Source: an uncultured Gemmatimonadales bacterium
GTDB lineage: Bacteria > Gemmatimonadota > Gemmatimonadetes > Longimicrobiales > Gaopeijiaceae
Assembly: GCA_937919655.1 (NCBI GenBank)
Contig: CALFPJ010000063.1
Coordinates: 62,001-126,000, forward strand
Direction of reading: 5' to 3'
DNA: 64,000 nucleotides
The notes under the pieces were generated by a model, which was not told the DNA's origin, made no database searches, and worked only from the letters and a program-made list of their open reading frames with translations. The stretch's first letter is position 1, and each line of letters begins with the position of its first letter. Positions 35,244 to 44,762 of the stretch are shown here, piece by piece. A program made the translations under genes and the position numbers.

Positions 35244-36644
35244 CTAGGGACGTCCGGCGTCCAGTCCGGTCAGGGCTTCGGCTCCGACCATCGAGGCATC
35301 GGCTCGCCTTGCGACCTCGCGTTCGACCGAACGCGGTAGGTCGCGGGCAGAGAATAGAATTCGTAGGCGTGCCTCCCGTCCGAATCCGTAGCGGGTCTCT
35401 CGGATCGATGAGTCCAGGTCAGCAAGCGGGTTCGCTGACTCTGGGATGGCCGTCCAATGGCAGCTGCCATAGTAGGCTGCGCCGGAAGCGAGAATGCCCG
35501 CGACGTCGATCTGGTGGTCTGCTCCCCACAGGCTCCCCGATTCACGCGCGTTTGAACTGAGCTGTTCGCTAGCGTCGTGCTCCATATACTGGCGGCAGAC
35601 TTCTGGAAAGATGCTGGCGGTGTGCGCGTCCTGTAGGGGGCGAATCGCCTCTTTGAAATGCGCGCTGGGGTCCCGTCCCGAGACGAAGAGGTTCGGTAGG
35701 CCGAAGCGGAACCAAAAGGCCAAGAACGGATCGGTCACTTGGTACCGACGAGACCGACTTCGTGGCGCGGCATCAAGCGACCGGCTCACACGCACTACGC
35801 CGAGATCCTCAAGGCGCTGCACGTACGGCGCCACCTGCCCACTGGCCGTCAGGTCCGGTACGCCCGCGTGCACGGCGGCCCAGTCCGCTTGGCCGTGGGA
35901 GAGCGCCGAGAGCACCGCGTAGTAACGCGTCGGATTCTGGACGTCTCTCTCCAGCCAATCTGCGCCGACGGCCGAGAGGTCGGCTTCTGGCTCAAGCATG
36001 ATGTTGCGGATATTCGTGGACAGCGTGAGCGCTGGGTCCAGCAGCCCGAGCGTTCGAGGCACCCCGCCAAAGACGGCGTAGGAGCGAATGAAGTCCCTCG
36101 GCTTGCTTCCAGGGAGCAGCCCAATGGCGGAGCGGAAGGGGAGCGGCTCGACGTGCAGGTCTCCACCCGTGAACGCTCCGAGCTTCGGGAATGAAAGGGA
36201 TGCGCGATCATGGCTCACGAGAACCACGTGGAGCGCACGCTGCTCCGCTCGTGCCCGATCCACGACGGCGGCGAGCGGGCTCTCAAGGCGCGAACGTCCG
36301 TGAGCCAGGCGGTAGGCGTCGTCCACAACGAGGACGAACCCTCTTCCGCCTGGTTCCGCCATTTCTGCTGCGTCTTGAAGGAGCGCCGCCCAAGACTTCA
36401 GCTCAGAGGAATCGTGTACGCCCGCGATTGGTGTTCCGAGCGCAGCCTGGAGCGCTGCCCTCTGTGCTTGATCTGATGCGGGTGCGCACCGAAATACAAG
36501 TGAAGAGAAGTCGGCACAGGCGCGGCGGAGCAGCGCGCTCTTTCCCACGCCGCGCATGCCCGTCACCCGTAGTATAGAGGCGTCTCGGCGGTCGAATGCC
36601 GCGCGTAATCGGCCTAATTCCCGCGTACGACCAAGGAAAATCAT
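35244..36644 (-). CDS. AAA ATPase with C-terminal DUF234-like nuclease domain
   Basis: 466 residues of the archaeal-type ATPase group. N-terminal FLGRTRELGRLRAAFDRRD, Walker A VTGMRGVGKSALLRRA and Walker B VLVVDDAYRL are intact. A winged-helix region (about 260-320) ends in RRYQVTDPFLAFWFRFG, the hallmark preceding DUF234. The nuclease part reads WGADHQIDVAGI and YYGSCHW where active members have EIDIV and GECKW, so the E-x-K pair is replaced and the nuclease is probably inactive. Biological role unknown. ATG 36644 is the start; an upstream TTG adds only two residues. The end is convergent with gyrB (22 bases) and the start divergent from glnN. Confidence 0.78.
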   Translation of the reverse strand: MIFLGRTRELGRLRAAFDRRDASILRVTGMRGVGKSALLRRACADFSSLVFRCAPASDQAQRAALQAALGTPIAGVHDSSELKSWAALLQDAAEMAEPGGRGFVLVVDDAYRLAHGRSRLESPLAAVVDRARAEQRALHVVLVSHDRASLSFPKLGAFTGGDLHVEPLPFRSAIGLLPGSKPRDFIRSYAVFGGVPRTLGLLDPALTLSTNIRNIMLEPEADLSAVGADWLERDVQNPTRYYAVLSALSHGQADWAAVHAGVPDLTASGQVAPYVQRLEDLGVVRVSRSLDAAPRSRSRRYQVTDPFLAFWFRFGLPNLFVSGRDPSAHFKEAIRPLQDAHTASIFPEVCRQYMEHDASEQLSSNARESGSLWGADHQIDVAGILASGAAYYGSCHWTAIPESANPLADLDSSIRETRYGFGREARLRILFSARDLPRSVEREVARRADASMVGAEALTGLDAGRP

Positions 36645-36796
36645 GCACAAAAGATAGAAATACGAGCTTACTCTAGCAAGTTTAGCGTAAATATGGTTGG
36701 GCTAATTTGATGGCCATTGGCATTGAAGGGAGCCCCCAAGCGCGCGAGCTTCCTCCCCAGACCATTCCAGCTCGGCTCGACTAGGAGGTTCTGCCG

Positions 36797-38983
36797 ATGA
36801 ACCGCACGACTCCCCGCTTTGATACCTTGGCCGCAGCCCGCTACACGTCAGCTCCGCCCTCAGAGAGTCCAGAGCAGAAACGGACGAACCTTGAGACGGT
36901 CTTCGGCATGAACGTCTTCGGTCTTCACGAGATGAAGGAGCGGTTGCCGGAGCCGCAGTTTGAAGCACTCCAGTCGACGATGCGGAATGGAACCGACCTG
37001 GATCCTTCGGTCGCGGACGCGGTCGCCCACGCCATGAAGGATTGGGCCCTCGAGAAAGGAGCCACGCACTATACACATTGGTTCCAGCCGCTGACGGGTT
37101 CCACTGCGGAGAAGCATGACTCCTTCTTGAAGCCGACGGGTGACGGGAGGGCCATTACCGCATTCTCCGGGTCGGCGCTCGTTCAGGGGGAGCCGGATGC
37201 GTCGTCTTTCCCGTCAGGTGGTCTGCGCGCGACGTTTGAGGCCCGCGGCTACACCGCCTGGGATCCGACTTCGCCTGCGTTCCTGATGGAGGGGCCTGGT
37301 GGCGCCTATCTCTGCATCCCCACCGCTTTCGCTTCTTGGGCGGGAGACGCGCTCGACAAGAAGACTCCACTGCTGCGCTCGATCCATGCGATCGACGAGC
37401 AGGGCAGGCGGGCTCTGAAGCTCTTCGGTTCGCCTCCGAAGGCTGTGAGAGCCACGTGCGGCCCAGAGCAGGAGTACTTCCTCGTCGACGAGGAGTTCTT
37501 CTATCGCCGCCCTGACCTGATCACGACCGGCCGTACGCTCTTCGGTACAAAGCCCCCGAAGGGCCAGGAGATGGACGACCACTACTTCGGGTCGATCCCG
37601 GCGAGAGTGCTTGAGTACATGAACGAGGTGGAGCTAGAGCTCTACAAGCTCGGCGTTCCGGTCACCACCCGGCACAACGAGGTGGCTCCCGGCCAGTTCG
37701 AGATGGCACCCATTTATGAAGACGCGAACCCGGCGGCGGACCATCAGCAGCTTATGATGTCAACGCTGCGTCGCGTGGCGCGTAACTACGGATTGGTGTG
37801 CCTGCTTCACGAGAAGCCTTTCCAGGGCATCAATGGCTCAGGCAAGCACCTCAATTGGTCGATCGGCACAAGCGAGCAGAACCTGCTCGAGCCCGGCGAA
37901 ACACCCCACGACAACATGCAGTTCCTGTTCTTCACCGCAGCAGTTCTCAGGGCTGTTGCCAGGCATCAGGATCTGTTGCGCGCCTCCGTCGCCCATGCAG
38001 GTAATGACCACCGACTGGGGGCGAACGAGGCGCCGCCGGCGATCATCTCTGCGTTCGTGGGCGATCAACTGCAGGACATCTTCGAGCAGATCGAAAAGGC
38101 CGGCGAGGCCAAGACGAGTAAGTCCGGTGGGCTGATGGGCCTTGGTGTGAACGTGCTGCCTCGGCTACCGAAGCATGCCGGTGACCGAAACCGGACCTCC
38201 CCGTTCGCGTTCACGGGCAACAAATGGGAGTTCCGAGCGCTGGGGTCGTCCCAGAGCGTGTCGTTCCCGGCCACGGTCCTCAATACGATTGTCGCCGAGT
38301 CAATCGACGAACTGTGCACCCTACTCGAGGCAGACCTGGAGAAAGGCGTCGCCTTCGATGAGGCCCTGCGCGCCCTCCTCGCGAGTGAGATTCCCCAGTT
38401 CAAGCATATTGTCTTCAACGGTGACAACTACTCGGAGGAGTGGGTTGTCGAGGCCGAAAAGCGCGGCCTGCTGAACCTCCGCAATACGATGGATGCGCTC
38501 CCGAAGATCGTCGACCCAAAGAATGTCGCGCTCTTTGAGAAGTACGGCGTGCTCTCCCACCGCGAGTTGGAATCACGCTACGAGATCTATGTCGAGCAGT
38601 ACTTCATGACGATCAACATCGAAGGCGAAACCGGCCAGCACATGGCGCAAACCATGATACTGCCTGCCGCGACAAGGTATCTGAGCGAGCTGCTCACCAC
38701 GGCTGAGCGGGCTGATGACGTGGGCCTCAGGGCCGAGGGTGTGCTCGCGACGGCCCGGCACGTCATGGAACTCGTGAATCAATTGACGGACATGCTTGCG
38801 GTTCTAGCGAGTCAGAACCAAGAACTGGGCGGCGACACGATTTTGTCTAAGGCAGAGCACATGAGGAGCAACATCATCCCAGCGCTCACCGCGGTTCGGG
38901 ATGTCGTGGATCGGCTGGAGCGGGTTGTTCCTGATGATTTGTGGCCAGTGCCGACCTACCGCGACATGCTCTTCGTGAAGTAG
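36797..38983 (+). CDS. glnN: Glutamine synthetase type III
   Basis: 728 residues, the length of GSIII (GlnN), which forms glutamine from glutamate, ammonia and ATP as a dodecamer. Seen are the GSIII-specific N-terminus ([19 protein letters not shown]), the [18 protein letters not shown] segment, the metal-site [37 protein letters not shown] and the C-terminal helical region ([13 protein letters not shown]). CTAGGAGGTT before ATG 36797 is a strong ribosome binding site. A chain of hairpins and a strong terminator follow. No type I glnA, amtB or PII gene is adjacent. Confidence 0.96.
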   Translation: MNRTTPRFDTLAAARYTSAPPSESPEQKRTNLETVFGMNVFGLHEMKERLPEPQFEALQSTMRNGTDLDPSVADAVAHAMKDWALEKGATHYTHWFQPLTGSTAEKHDSFLKPTGDGRAITAFSGSALVQGEPDASSFPSGGLRATFEARGYTAWDPTSPAFLMEGPGGAYLCIPTAFASWAGDALDKKTPLLRSIHAIDEQGRRALKLFGSPPKAVRATCGPEQEYFLVDEEFFYRRPDLITTGRTLFGTKPPKGQEMDDHYFGSIPARVLEYMNEVELELYKLGVPVTTRHNEVAPGQFEMAPIYEDANPAADHQQLMMSTLRRVARNYGLVCLLHEKPFQGINGSGKHLNWSIGTSEQNLLEPGETPHDNMQFLFFTAAVLRAVARHQDLLRASVAHAGNDHRLGANEAPPAIISAFVGDQLQDIFEQIEKAGEAKTSKSGGLMGLGVNVLPRLPKHAGDRNRTSPFAFTGNKWEFRALGSSQSVSFPATVLNTIVAESIDELCTLLEADLEKGVAFDEALRALLASEIPQFKHIVFNGDNYSEEWVVEAEKRGLLNLRNTMDALPKIVDPKNVALFEKYGVLSHRELESRYEIYVEQYFMTINIEGETGQHMAQTMILPAATRYLSELLTTAERADDVGLRAEGVLATARHVMELVNQLTDMLAVLASQNQELGGDTILSKAEHMRSNIIPALTAVRDVVDRLERVVPDDLWPVPTYRDMLFVK

Positions 38984-39060
38984 CCGCAACGCGACATCGC
39001 GGAGCGACGTCGCGTTGCGGGGGGGTACGCCCCCCGCAGGGCCTTCGGACCCTGGCCGCA
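38984..39060 (+). other. Chain of hairpins after glnN
   Basis: Three consecutive stem-loops: GCAACGCGAC/GTCGCGTTGC (38986-39018), TGCGGGGGG/CCCCCCGCA (39016-39038, sharing bases with the first, so mutually exclusive) and CAGGG/CCCTG (39037-39054). They lie between the glnN stop and its strong terminator. Alternative pairing is possible; no named RNA family recognised. Confidence 0.5.
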
Positions 39061-39097
39061 GACGGGGCGCCCCCTTCCTGGGGGCGCCCCGTCTTGT
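39061..39097 (+). terminator. Strong terminator of glnN
   Basis: Perfect 14-bp stem GACGGGGCGCCCCC/GGGGGCGCCCCGTC (39061-39092) followed by TTGTT. The T-tract is short but the stem is very stable; it may also serve the convergent lipoprotein gene ending at 39121. Confidence 0.8.
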
Positions 39098-39120
39098 TGG
39101 CCAGTGCACCGAGCGTGCGC

Positions 39121-39492
39121 CTAGGGTGTGCTGACCATCTCCATGTCTGCTCGCAACACCACCGGACGCACGTGGCACTCGTCTTTGGTGACCCTGATGT
39201 CGGCCCGGTGCCAAATGTGGTATCCCGGATGGGCCACCGAGACGTCGTAGGTACCTTCGCGCTCATATGCGCCCAGCAGCGGGAGGCCGATTACACCCGT
39301 GGAGGTCTCGACGGAGTCGCCGTCCCTGAGGGTCATCGTGGACCCCTCCGTGATCGATTCACCGTTCATGGCGTCGAATACTTCCACGTTGATTCCGGCG
39401 CGCGCCTCAAGAGTGCACATGACCGGTTCGACGGCATCACACGCGGAGGACGCCATTACGATGCTCAAGATTGCGATCGTTCGTTTCTTCAT
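39121..39492 (-). CDS. Small lipoprotein with carboxypeptidase-regulatory-like fold
   Basis: 123 residues. The N-terminus MKKRTIAILSIVMASSACDA is a typical signal peptide with a lipobox ending at Cys18, so the protein is probably a lipoprotein at the outer or inner membrane. The mature part (INVEVFDAMNGESI, GAYEREGTYDVSVAHPGY, IRVTKDECHVRPVVLRADM) has the strand pattern of a carboxypeptidase regulatory-like/transthyretin-like beta-sandwich. The two Cys (25 and 106 approximately) could form a disulphide. Function unknown. Transcribed alone and convergent with glnN. Confidence 0.75.
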   Translation of the reverse strand: MKKRTIAILSIVMASSACDAVEPVMCTLEARAGINVEVFDAMNGESITEGSTMTLRDGDSVETSTGVIGLPLLGAYEREGTYDVSVAHPGYHIWHRADIRVTKDECHVRPVVLRADMEMVSTP

Positions 39493-39646
39493 GTGCCTCT
39501 ACGAATCCAAGACGAAAGTCCACATTGTCAGGTCATATCCCTAAACGACTCACCTCTATTCGGTGTGACAAGATAACCCGGCCTCCCCCGGGAAGGTGTC
39601 GAGCCCTATGTTGGCGCCATCCTTCGCACCCTCACGCTCGGAGCGG

Positions 39647-42600
39647 ATGAGCTCGCCCTCCACCCCCCACCTCGTCGATGCGCTCGCCCGACTGGCGCAG
39701 CGGCGACCCGTCGCGCGGAAGTTGATCATTTCGCCGACCTTCGGTGGGGGTCGCGAGCTGTTGAGACGCCTGTCACTCGAGGGCGTCGGGTGGATCGGTT
39801 TCGAAGTGACCACGCTCCGCCCCCTCGCGACGCGCCTGGCCCGCCAGGAGATTGAGCGGGCTGGGCTACGGACCATCGACGGCTTCGAGCAACAAGCGCT
39901 TCTCGATGAGGCGCTCGACGAGGCACTGCTGCTGGAGGGACGTGGGCTCGGGGAGCTCGGTGAAGGGGTGGGCTTCAGGGAGCGAGTGCACGGAGCTGTG
40001 ATCGCCCTGAGACTGTCTGGCATCGGGCCGAACAACCTCGAAGCGGCCCGCCTCGGGGATTGGTCCAAGAAACTCTTCCTCCTGCGGGTGTTACAGCGCT
40101 ACGAACGCCTCTTAACCCAGCGTCGTCGCGCCGATGCGGCAACTGTGCTCACGGGCGCGTTGGCGGCCCTCGAGAGTGAAGGCACCAAAATGCCCGTGAC
40201 TCTCGGGGCGGACGAAGTCGTGCTGATTCCAGGCCTGAGCACCCGAGGCCTGCTGGGGCGGCTGCTTGCTGCCCTGCAGGCTCGCGGCGCCAAGGTGCTC
40301 GAAACGGACCCTGTCGTGGGCCTTGAGATCCCCGACTCTGTGCTTTGGAATCGACACTCTGAGGGTAGTGCAGCGTCATATCTGTTTGCCCCGACGGAAC
40401 GGCCGGATGCGGACTCGGCGCTGGAGGCAGGGCTCTTCCGGGCCGCGTCGATCACAGACGAGCTGCGTGAGGTGCTGCGGCGTGTGGTCGAGCAGGGCGC
40501 GGCCTGGGACCAGGTCGAGATCATCACGCCCGACCCCGCGGCTTACGGCTCTGCTTTACACGCGCTGTCGACGCAGATGGGGATCCCCGTGACCTATGCG
40601 GTGGGCCTACCGGTGGAGCGCACGCGTCCGGGGCGTGTCGTGCGCGCTTATCTGAACTGGATCGAAGAGGGTTTTCAATCCCATGCGATTCGGCGTCTTC
40701 TTGAAGCCGGGGATCTACGGCCAAAACGCACGCGCTACTTCCACGCGCCCGCCGAGCTGTCACGTCGTTTTCGGAGCCTGCGGATCGGGTGGGGAAGGCA
40801 GAGATATCGCACCCAGATTCGAGCCGCGCTGGAATCAGTCGACGCGCTCGAACCCGGCAACGGGGAAAGCGAAGAGACGTTTGCGCGCCGGCGGGACCGG
40901 TCTCGAGGTGAGTTGGAGGCCCTGCGGTCGATTCTTTATCCCACGCTCAAGGCGACACCTGCCGTTCCGGACAGGATCGGTGAAGGAGGGCAGTTGGTGT
41001 CACCCGCTGAGTTGGCGCGCGGCCTGCGCGCCTTCTTGCGGCGGGTTCCCAAAGGTGACGGGGCGGACCGGGGGGCACGCGAGGCGATCAATCAGGTGCT
41101 TGAGCGGATCGAGGCTACGCTGCGCCGGAGGACGGACTTTCGGGCCGCGGTCACGATCTTGAGACGCTATCTCGACCTGCGCGTGCGTGCGCCGGACCCT
41201 CGGGGCCGCCCCGACGATCCGGGAGCGCCGTGGTCATCGGAGGGAGGGAGCCTGCATCTCTCGGACCTCCAACACGGCGGCTATTCGGGACGCCCGGCGG
41301 TGTTCATTGTCGGGGCGGACGCTGAGCGCCTTCCAGGTGCTGGCGTGCAGGACCCCGTTCTACTCGACAGCGATCGTCGCGTTCTAGGCGAGGGGCTGCC
41401 GACCTCGTCGGAATTGCTTCGCGAGCGGACGTTCGGCTTCGCGGCGTTGTTCGCGCGCCTCCGGAACGCTCAGGTCACGCTCAGCTACGGGGCCTGGGAT
41501 GCTGCCGTCGCGCGCACGGTGAGCCCCTCACCGGTGCTTCTCCAGGTGTTGCGCCTCGGGCGTCGCGATCCAAGCCTGACCTTCCACGACCTTGATAAGA
41601 CTCTGGGGCGGGTTGTGTGTCGTGTGCCGCGCGGGGGGCGGCCACTGCTGGACCGGGACGATGTGTGGCTCGAGGCTTTGGGCTCCGGCAATGTGATGCG
41701 CCGTGGTATAGATCGTGTGCGTGCCGCCTTCCCGAGGCTCGACGCCGGGCTTGCGACGCAGGCGGCGCGCCGAGATGGAATGCCGGGCCCGGTTCACGGT
41801 GTGATCGCCGCCAGGCCGGAAGAACTCGACCCGCGTAGGAACCCGAGCATCGTCGTATCTGCGAGTCGCCTAGAAGATTTGGGGGCGTGCCCGCTGCGGT
41901 ACTTACACAAGTCGGTTCTTAAGGTGTACCCGCCGGACGACCCCGAACTCGATCCCGAGCGCTGGCTGGACCCGCTCCGCCGAGGCGGACTCTTGCACGA
42001 AGTCTTCGAGACGACGCTGCGGGAGGCGCGGGTTCAAAAAGTGAAGATCGAGGACAGCGGCTTTGAGGGGCTGGCGGTGCAGACTCTGACGGACTGCCTG
42101 CACCGCCTCGAGCTCGATGTGCCTGTTCCAGGCGAAGGGGTGAAGCGAAGGGAGCGCTCCGCGTTAGAAGAAGACCTGCGCTCCTTCGTGCGCATGATCA
42201 GACAGCGCACTGCCCCGTGGGTGGCGCTGGAACTGCAGTTCGGCCTTGGCACCGATGACCCGGTCACCATAGTTCTCGAGGAAGGGGAGTTGCGTCTCAG
42301 GGGCGCGATCGACCGTGTGGACGAGAACCTCGAAGGTGTCCATGTCGTCGACTACAAGACAGGTATTCCACGTGAATTCGAAGGAAAAACAGGAGCGTTC
42401 AACGGAGGGCGTAGGCTCCAACATGCTCTCTATGCCCACGCGGCGGAGCAACGCCTAGGTGGAACCGTGGTCGCTGGGGAATACCATTTTCCAACGCGAC
42501 GTGGGGAGAACCAGGCGTTCGTGTTTTCGCGAATGGCGCTGGGAGGTCTAACTTCACTTCTCGGCCATATGCTCGACAGCGTCGCGACGGGGAACTTTGT

Positions 42601-42778
42601 GCCGACCGAGAGAGCGGACGATTGCCAGTATTGCGATTATGCTGAGGTGTGCCGTTCTCGCACCGGAAGCTTCGGCAAGGTCGAGTCTCCGCTCGCGGAT
42701 TGGTCGGCGGAGCATCTGAACGCGGGTCTATGGCCTGCGTTCGCCCAGCTCAAGCGTGTGAGGACGTTCGAGGACTAA
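39647..42778 (+). CDS. AddB-like nuclease subunit with Fe-S cluster motif
   Basis: About 1043 residues resembling AddB/RexB-type proteins, partners of AddA in double-strand break resection. The N-terminal UvrD-like fold has no intact Walker A (SPTFGGGRELL), which fits a non-motor subunit. The C-terminal RecB-type nuclease has LRGAIDRVDENLEGVHVVDYKTG (active-site Asp and D-x-K). The Cys set that binds a 4Fe-4S cluster is present: GACPLRY (near 41885) and CQYCDYAEVC (near 42625-42654). ATG 39647 (MSSPSTPHL) is chosen because GGAG precedes it; 39596 and 39608 are alternatives. The AddA-like partner lies about 12 kb away, not adjacent. Confidence 0.82.
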   Translation: MSSPSTPHLVDALARLAQRRPVARKLIISPTFGGGRELLRRLSLEGVGWIGFEVTTLRPLATRLARQEIERAGLRTIDGFEQQALLDEALDEALLLEGRGLGELGEGVGFRERVHGAVIALRLSGIGPNNLEAARLGDWSKKLFLLRVLQRYERLLTQRRRADAATVLTGALAALESEGTKMPVTLGADEVVLIPGLSTRGLLGRLLAALQARGAKVLETDPVVGLEIPDSVLWNRHSEGSAASYLFAPTERPDADSALEAGLFRAASITDELREVLRRVVEQGAAWDQVEIITPDPAAYGSALHALSTQMGIPVTYAVGLPVERTRPGRVVRAYLNWIEEGFQSHAIRRLLEAGDLRPKRTRYFHAPAELSRRFRSLRIGWGRQRYRTQIRAALESVDALEPGNGESEETFARRRDRSRGELEALRSILYPTLKATPAVPDRIGEGGQLVSPAELARGLRAFLRRVPKGDGADRGAREAINQVLERIEATLRRRTDFRAAVTILRRYLDLRVRAPDPRGRPDDPGAPWSSEGGSLHLSDLQHGGYSGRPAVFIVGADAERLPGAGVQDPVLLDSDRRVLGEGLPTSSELLRERTFGFAALFARLRNAQVTLSYGAWDAAVARTVSPSPVLLQVLRLGRRDPSLTFHDLDKTLGRVVCRVPRGGRPLLDRDDVWLEALGSGNVMRRGIDRVRAAFPRLDAGLATQAARRDGMPGPVHGVIAARPEELDPRRNPSIVVSASRLEDLGACPLRYLHKSVLKVYPPDDPELDPERWLDPLRRGGLLHEVFETTLREARVQKVKIEDSGFEGLAVQTLTDCLHRLELDVPVPGEGVKRRERSALEEDLRSFVRMIRQRTAPWVALELQFGLGTDDPVTIVLEEGELRLRGAIDRVDENLEGVHVVDYKTGIPREFEGKTGAFNGGRRLQHALYAHAAEQRLGGTVVAGEYHFPTRRGENQAFVFSRMALGGLTSLLGHMLDSVATGNFVPTERADDCQYCDYAEVCRSRTGSFGKVESPLADWSAEHLNAGLWPAFAQLKRVRTFED

Positions 42779-43743
42779 GGGATGCCGTCATCGAGGATGG
42801 TTGTGAGGGCGCGCGGATCGAGGTTTCCCCCTGAGATCACCGCGACGACAGGGCCTTCTCGAGCCTGGGGGACTCCTTTTAGCACAGCCGCGAGTGAAGC
42901 GGCTCCGGCGCCTTCTGCCACGATGTGTGCCTCTTTCACGAGCGTACGAATCGCCTCGCAAATCTCCTGGGTCGTGACCACCAGCGAGCCCGCGAGTAAC
43001 GACGAGGCTAGCGGCCACATTTCAGGCAGCAAGCCGCTTCCGCCAATACCGTCGACGAACGAGGGCAGGCGCGACACGTCGACTGGCGCGCCGGCCAGGA
43101 GCGACGCCGCAAGGGGCGCCGCGGTGTCTACTTCGGCGGCGTAGACCGGCACATCGGGCCTGAGAGAACGCATGGCCGAAGCGATGCCGCACGACAACCC
43201 GCCGCCTCCGAACGGCACCACGACCGTGGCCACGTTGGGCAGGTCCTCTACGATCTCCAGTCCGATGGTACCATTGCCTGCGATCACAGAGGGATCACTT
43301 ACCGGGTGCACGAAGAAACCCCTCTCGTCCGGGTGACCGTGGTCTCGGAGTACGGCCCACCACTCATCGAAGGGCAGGGGAACAGCGGTGGCGCCGAGTC
43401 TGGCGATCGCGTCGAGCTTGGTCTGGGGCGCGGTGTCCGGTACGATGACGCGGCACGGAATGCCAAGTCGTTTCGCGTTGAATGCCACACCCTGGGCCAT
43501 ATTCCCCGCGCTCCCGGTGTACACGCCGCCGGCTAGTTCTTTGGGGTCAGCCAGCGCCATGGCGTTGGCCGCGCCCCGGATTTTGAACGACCCGATCGAC
43601 TGCAGGCACTCGAGCTTCAGCCATATGTCCGGAAGCGACTCGTGGACATCAAGCGGAATAAGCGGCGTACGAATCGCTGCGCCGGAAATTCGATTTCGGG
43701 CCGCGTAGATCGCATCGATTGAGATGGGTTCGATGGGCTGCAT
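42775..43743 (-). CDS. Threonine/serine dehydratase (PLP-dependent)
   Basis: 322 residues of the fold-type II PLP family, catabolic threonine dehydratase/serine racemase branch, without a C-terminal regulatory ACT domain. The PLP lysine is in SIGSFKIRGAANAM; the phosphate-binding loop is VPFGGGGLSCGIA; the Asn-containing GSAGNMAQGVAFNAKRLG loop is typical. It converts threonine to 2-oxobutyrate (releasing an enamine) or acts on serine. The RidA gene elsewhere in the window could clear the enamine. ATG 43743 (MQPIEPISIDAIY) fits the family. Its stop overlaps the AddB-like stop on the other strand by 2 bases. Confidence 0.88.
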   Translation of the reverse strand: MQPIEPISIDAIYAARNRISGAAIRTPLIPLDVHESLPDIWLKLECLQSIGSFKIRGAANAMALADPKELAGGVYTGSAGNMAQGVAFNAKRLGIPCRVIVPDTAPQTKLDAIARLGATAVPLPFDEWWAVLRDHGHPDERGFFVHPVSDPSVIAGNGTIGLEIVEDLPNVATVVVPFGGGGLSCGIASAMRSLRPDVPVYAAEVDTAAPLAASLLAGAPVDVSRLPSFVDGIGGSGLLPEMWPLASSLLAGSLVVTTQEICEAIRTLVKEAHIVAEGAGAASLAAVLKGVPQAREGPVVAVISGGNLDPRALTTILDDGIP

Positions 43744-43853
43744 CCGCAACGATGGCCTGTTACGAAGCGCTTTGCTAGCTTGGCCCCCGCAACGAAGATG
43801 TTGAGCGGAATGAGGGCCCTCGAGAGCCACGCCAATGACCGTGTGAGGAAGTC

Positions 43854-44267
43854 TTGAGCAAGACAATTGTAGTGGCGCTGGCCTGTCTCTCGCTGCTCGG
43901 GTGCAACGCCGAGAGCCCGACCGCTCTGGCAGCGTTCAACCCGGCCCTCATCCATGGTCGCTGGGCGATTACGTTCTCCCGCAACGCATGTGATCTCTCG
44001 GAAATCCAGGCGAGCTTCACTCAATTCAGTAGTGGAGGCCCCCTGCCGGAGTCGATTCGCCTCGTCGGGTCGTGGCAAGTATCGGGTTCGCCGACTTCGG
44101 CGGACCTGGGGGGCACGCTCGCCCGAGACACGGGCAAGATCATTCTGGAGTTGCTCGCCGACGTTCGGATCCTAGAGGGCATCGTTATGGACGAAGACAA
44201 CCTGGTCTTCGGCTACTCAGACTTGAGCACAGGGTGTAAGGCCCGGGCGTCCGCGTTGCGGATCTAG
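43854..44267 (+). CDS. Small lipoprotein of unknown function
   Basis: 137 residues. TTG 43854 with GAGGAAG just before it gives MSKTIVVALACLSLLGCNAE, a lipoprotein signal with lipobox Cys17. The mature part has repeated strand-like stretches (HGRWAITFSRNACDL, SWQVSGSPTSADLGGTL, GKIILELLADVRILEG) and a second Cys pair. It resembles beta-barrel-like small lipoproteins, but I recognise no family. Divergent from the threonine dehydratase gene with 110 bases between the starts. Confidence 0.68.
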   Translation: MSKTIVVALACLSLLGCNAESPTALAAFNPALIHGRWAITFSRNACDLSEIQASFTQFSSGGPLPESIRLVGSWQVSGSPTSADLGGTLARDTGKIILELLADVRILEGIVMDEDNLVFGYSDLSTGCKARASALRI

Positions 44268-44309
44268 TACCGGGTATCCGAGATCTGCTGCGCCTACCCT
44301 TGCATCTCG

Positions 44310-44762
44310 CTAAACCCCGAGTTCTGCTCGGGCGTCGTCGACGGTCATCAGATAAGGCTCCATCAACGCACGTAGCTCCGCCGGTATCGGCACAGGTTTC
44401 AGCGTGTCCCGTGTCGTGCACACGAGGACCTCGTGACCGGAGACGGCGAGCTGCCCAGAGCCAAGGTGTAAGATGTCGAAGTTGATCTTCAATGACGTGT
44501 TGCCGAAGCGCGTGAAGTAGGCGGCCACGCGCAGCCGGTCGTCCAACCGCGACGGATAGTGGAAGCTCGACTCTAGGTGGGCCCGCGGTAGCCAGATGTC
44601 GAATCGATCGAAGACCTCGCTGTAGGGAATCCCGATCGTGCGGAACAACTCCATTTCCGCGAGTTCGAAGAAGCGCACATAGGCGCCGTAGAAGATGATC
44701 CCCGCCTTGTCCACCGCAGACCAACGCACCCGTTCATCTATAGTGAAGAGCTTCGCCGTCAT
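44310..44762 (-). CDS. Acyl-CoA thioesterase, 4-hydroxybenzoyl-CoA thioesterase-like
   Basis: 150 residues of the hotdog-fold 4HBT family. VRWSAVDKAGIIFYGAYVRFFELAEMELFR carries the D-x2-G-x-hydrophobic pattern with the catalytic Asp (VDKAG), and SFHYPSRLDDRLRVAAYFTRFGNTSLKINFDI is the central strand region. It hydrolyses a CoA thioester; the acyl substrate cannot be read from sequence. ATG 44762 overlaps the stop of the DUF457 gene by 4 bases (ATGA), so the two are coupled. Confidence 0.87.
   Translation of the reverse strand: MTAKLFTIDERVRWSAVDKAGIIFYGAYVRFFELAEMELFRTIGIPYSEVFDRFDIWLPRAHLESSFHYPSRLDDRLRVAAYFTRFGNTSLKINFDILHLGSGQLAVSGHEVLVCTTRDTLKPVPIPAELRALMEPYLMTVDDARAELGV

Noticed and set aside
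36651-36796. Strong promoter upstream of glnN
   Set aside because: AT-rich, but no convincing -35/-10 or sigma-54 site could be picked with confidence.
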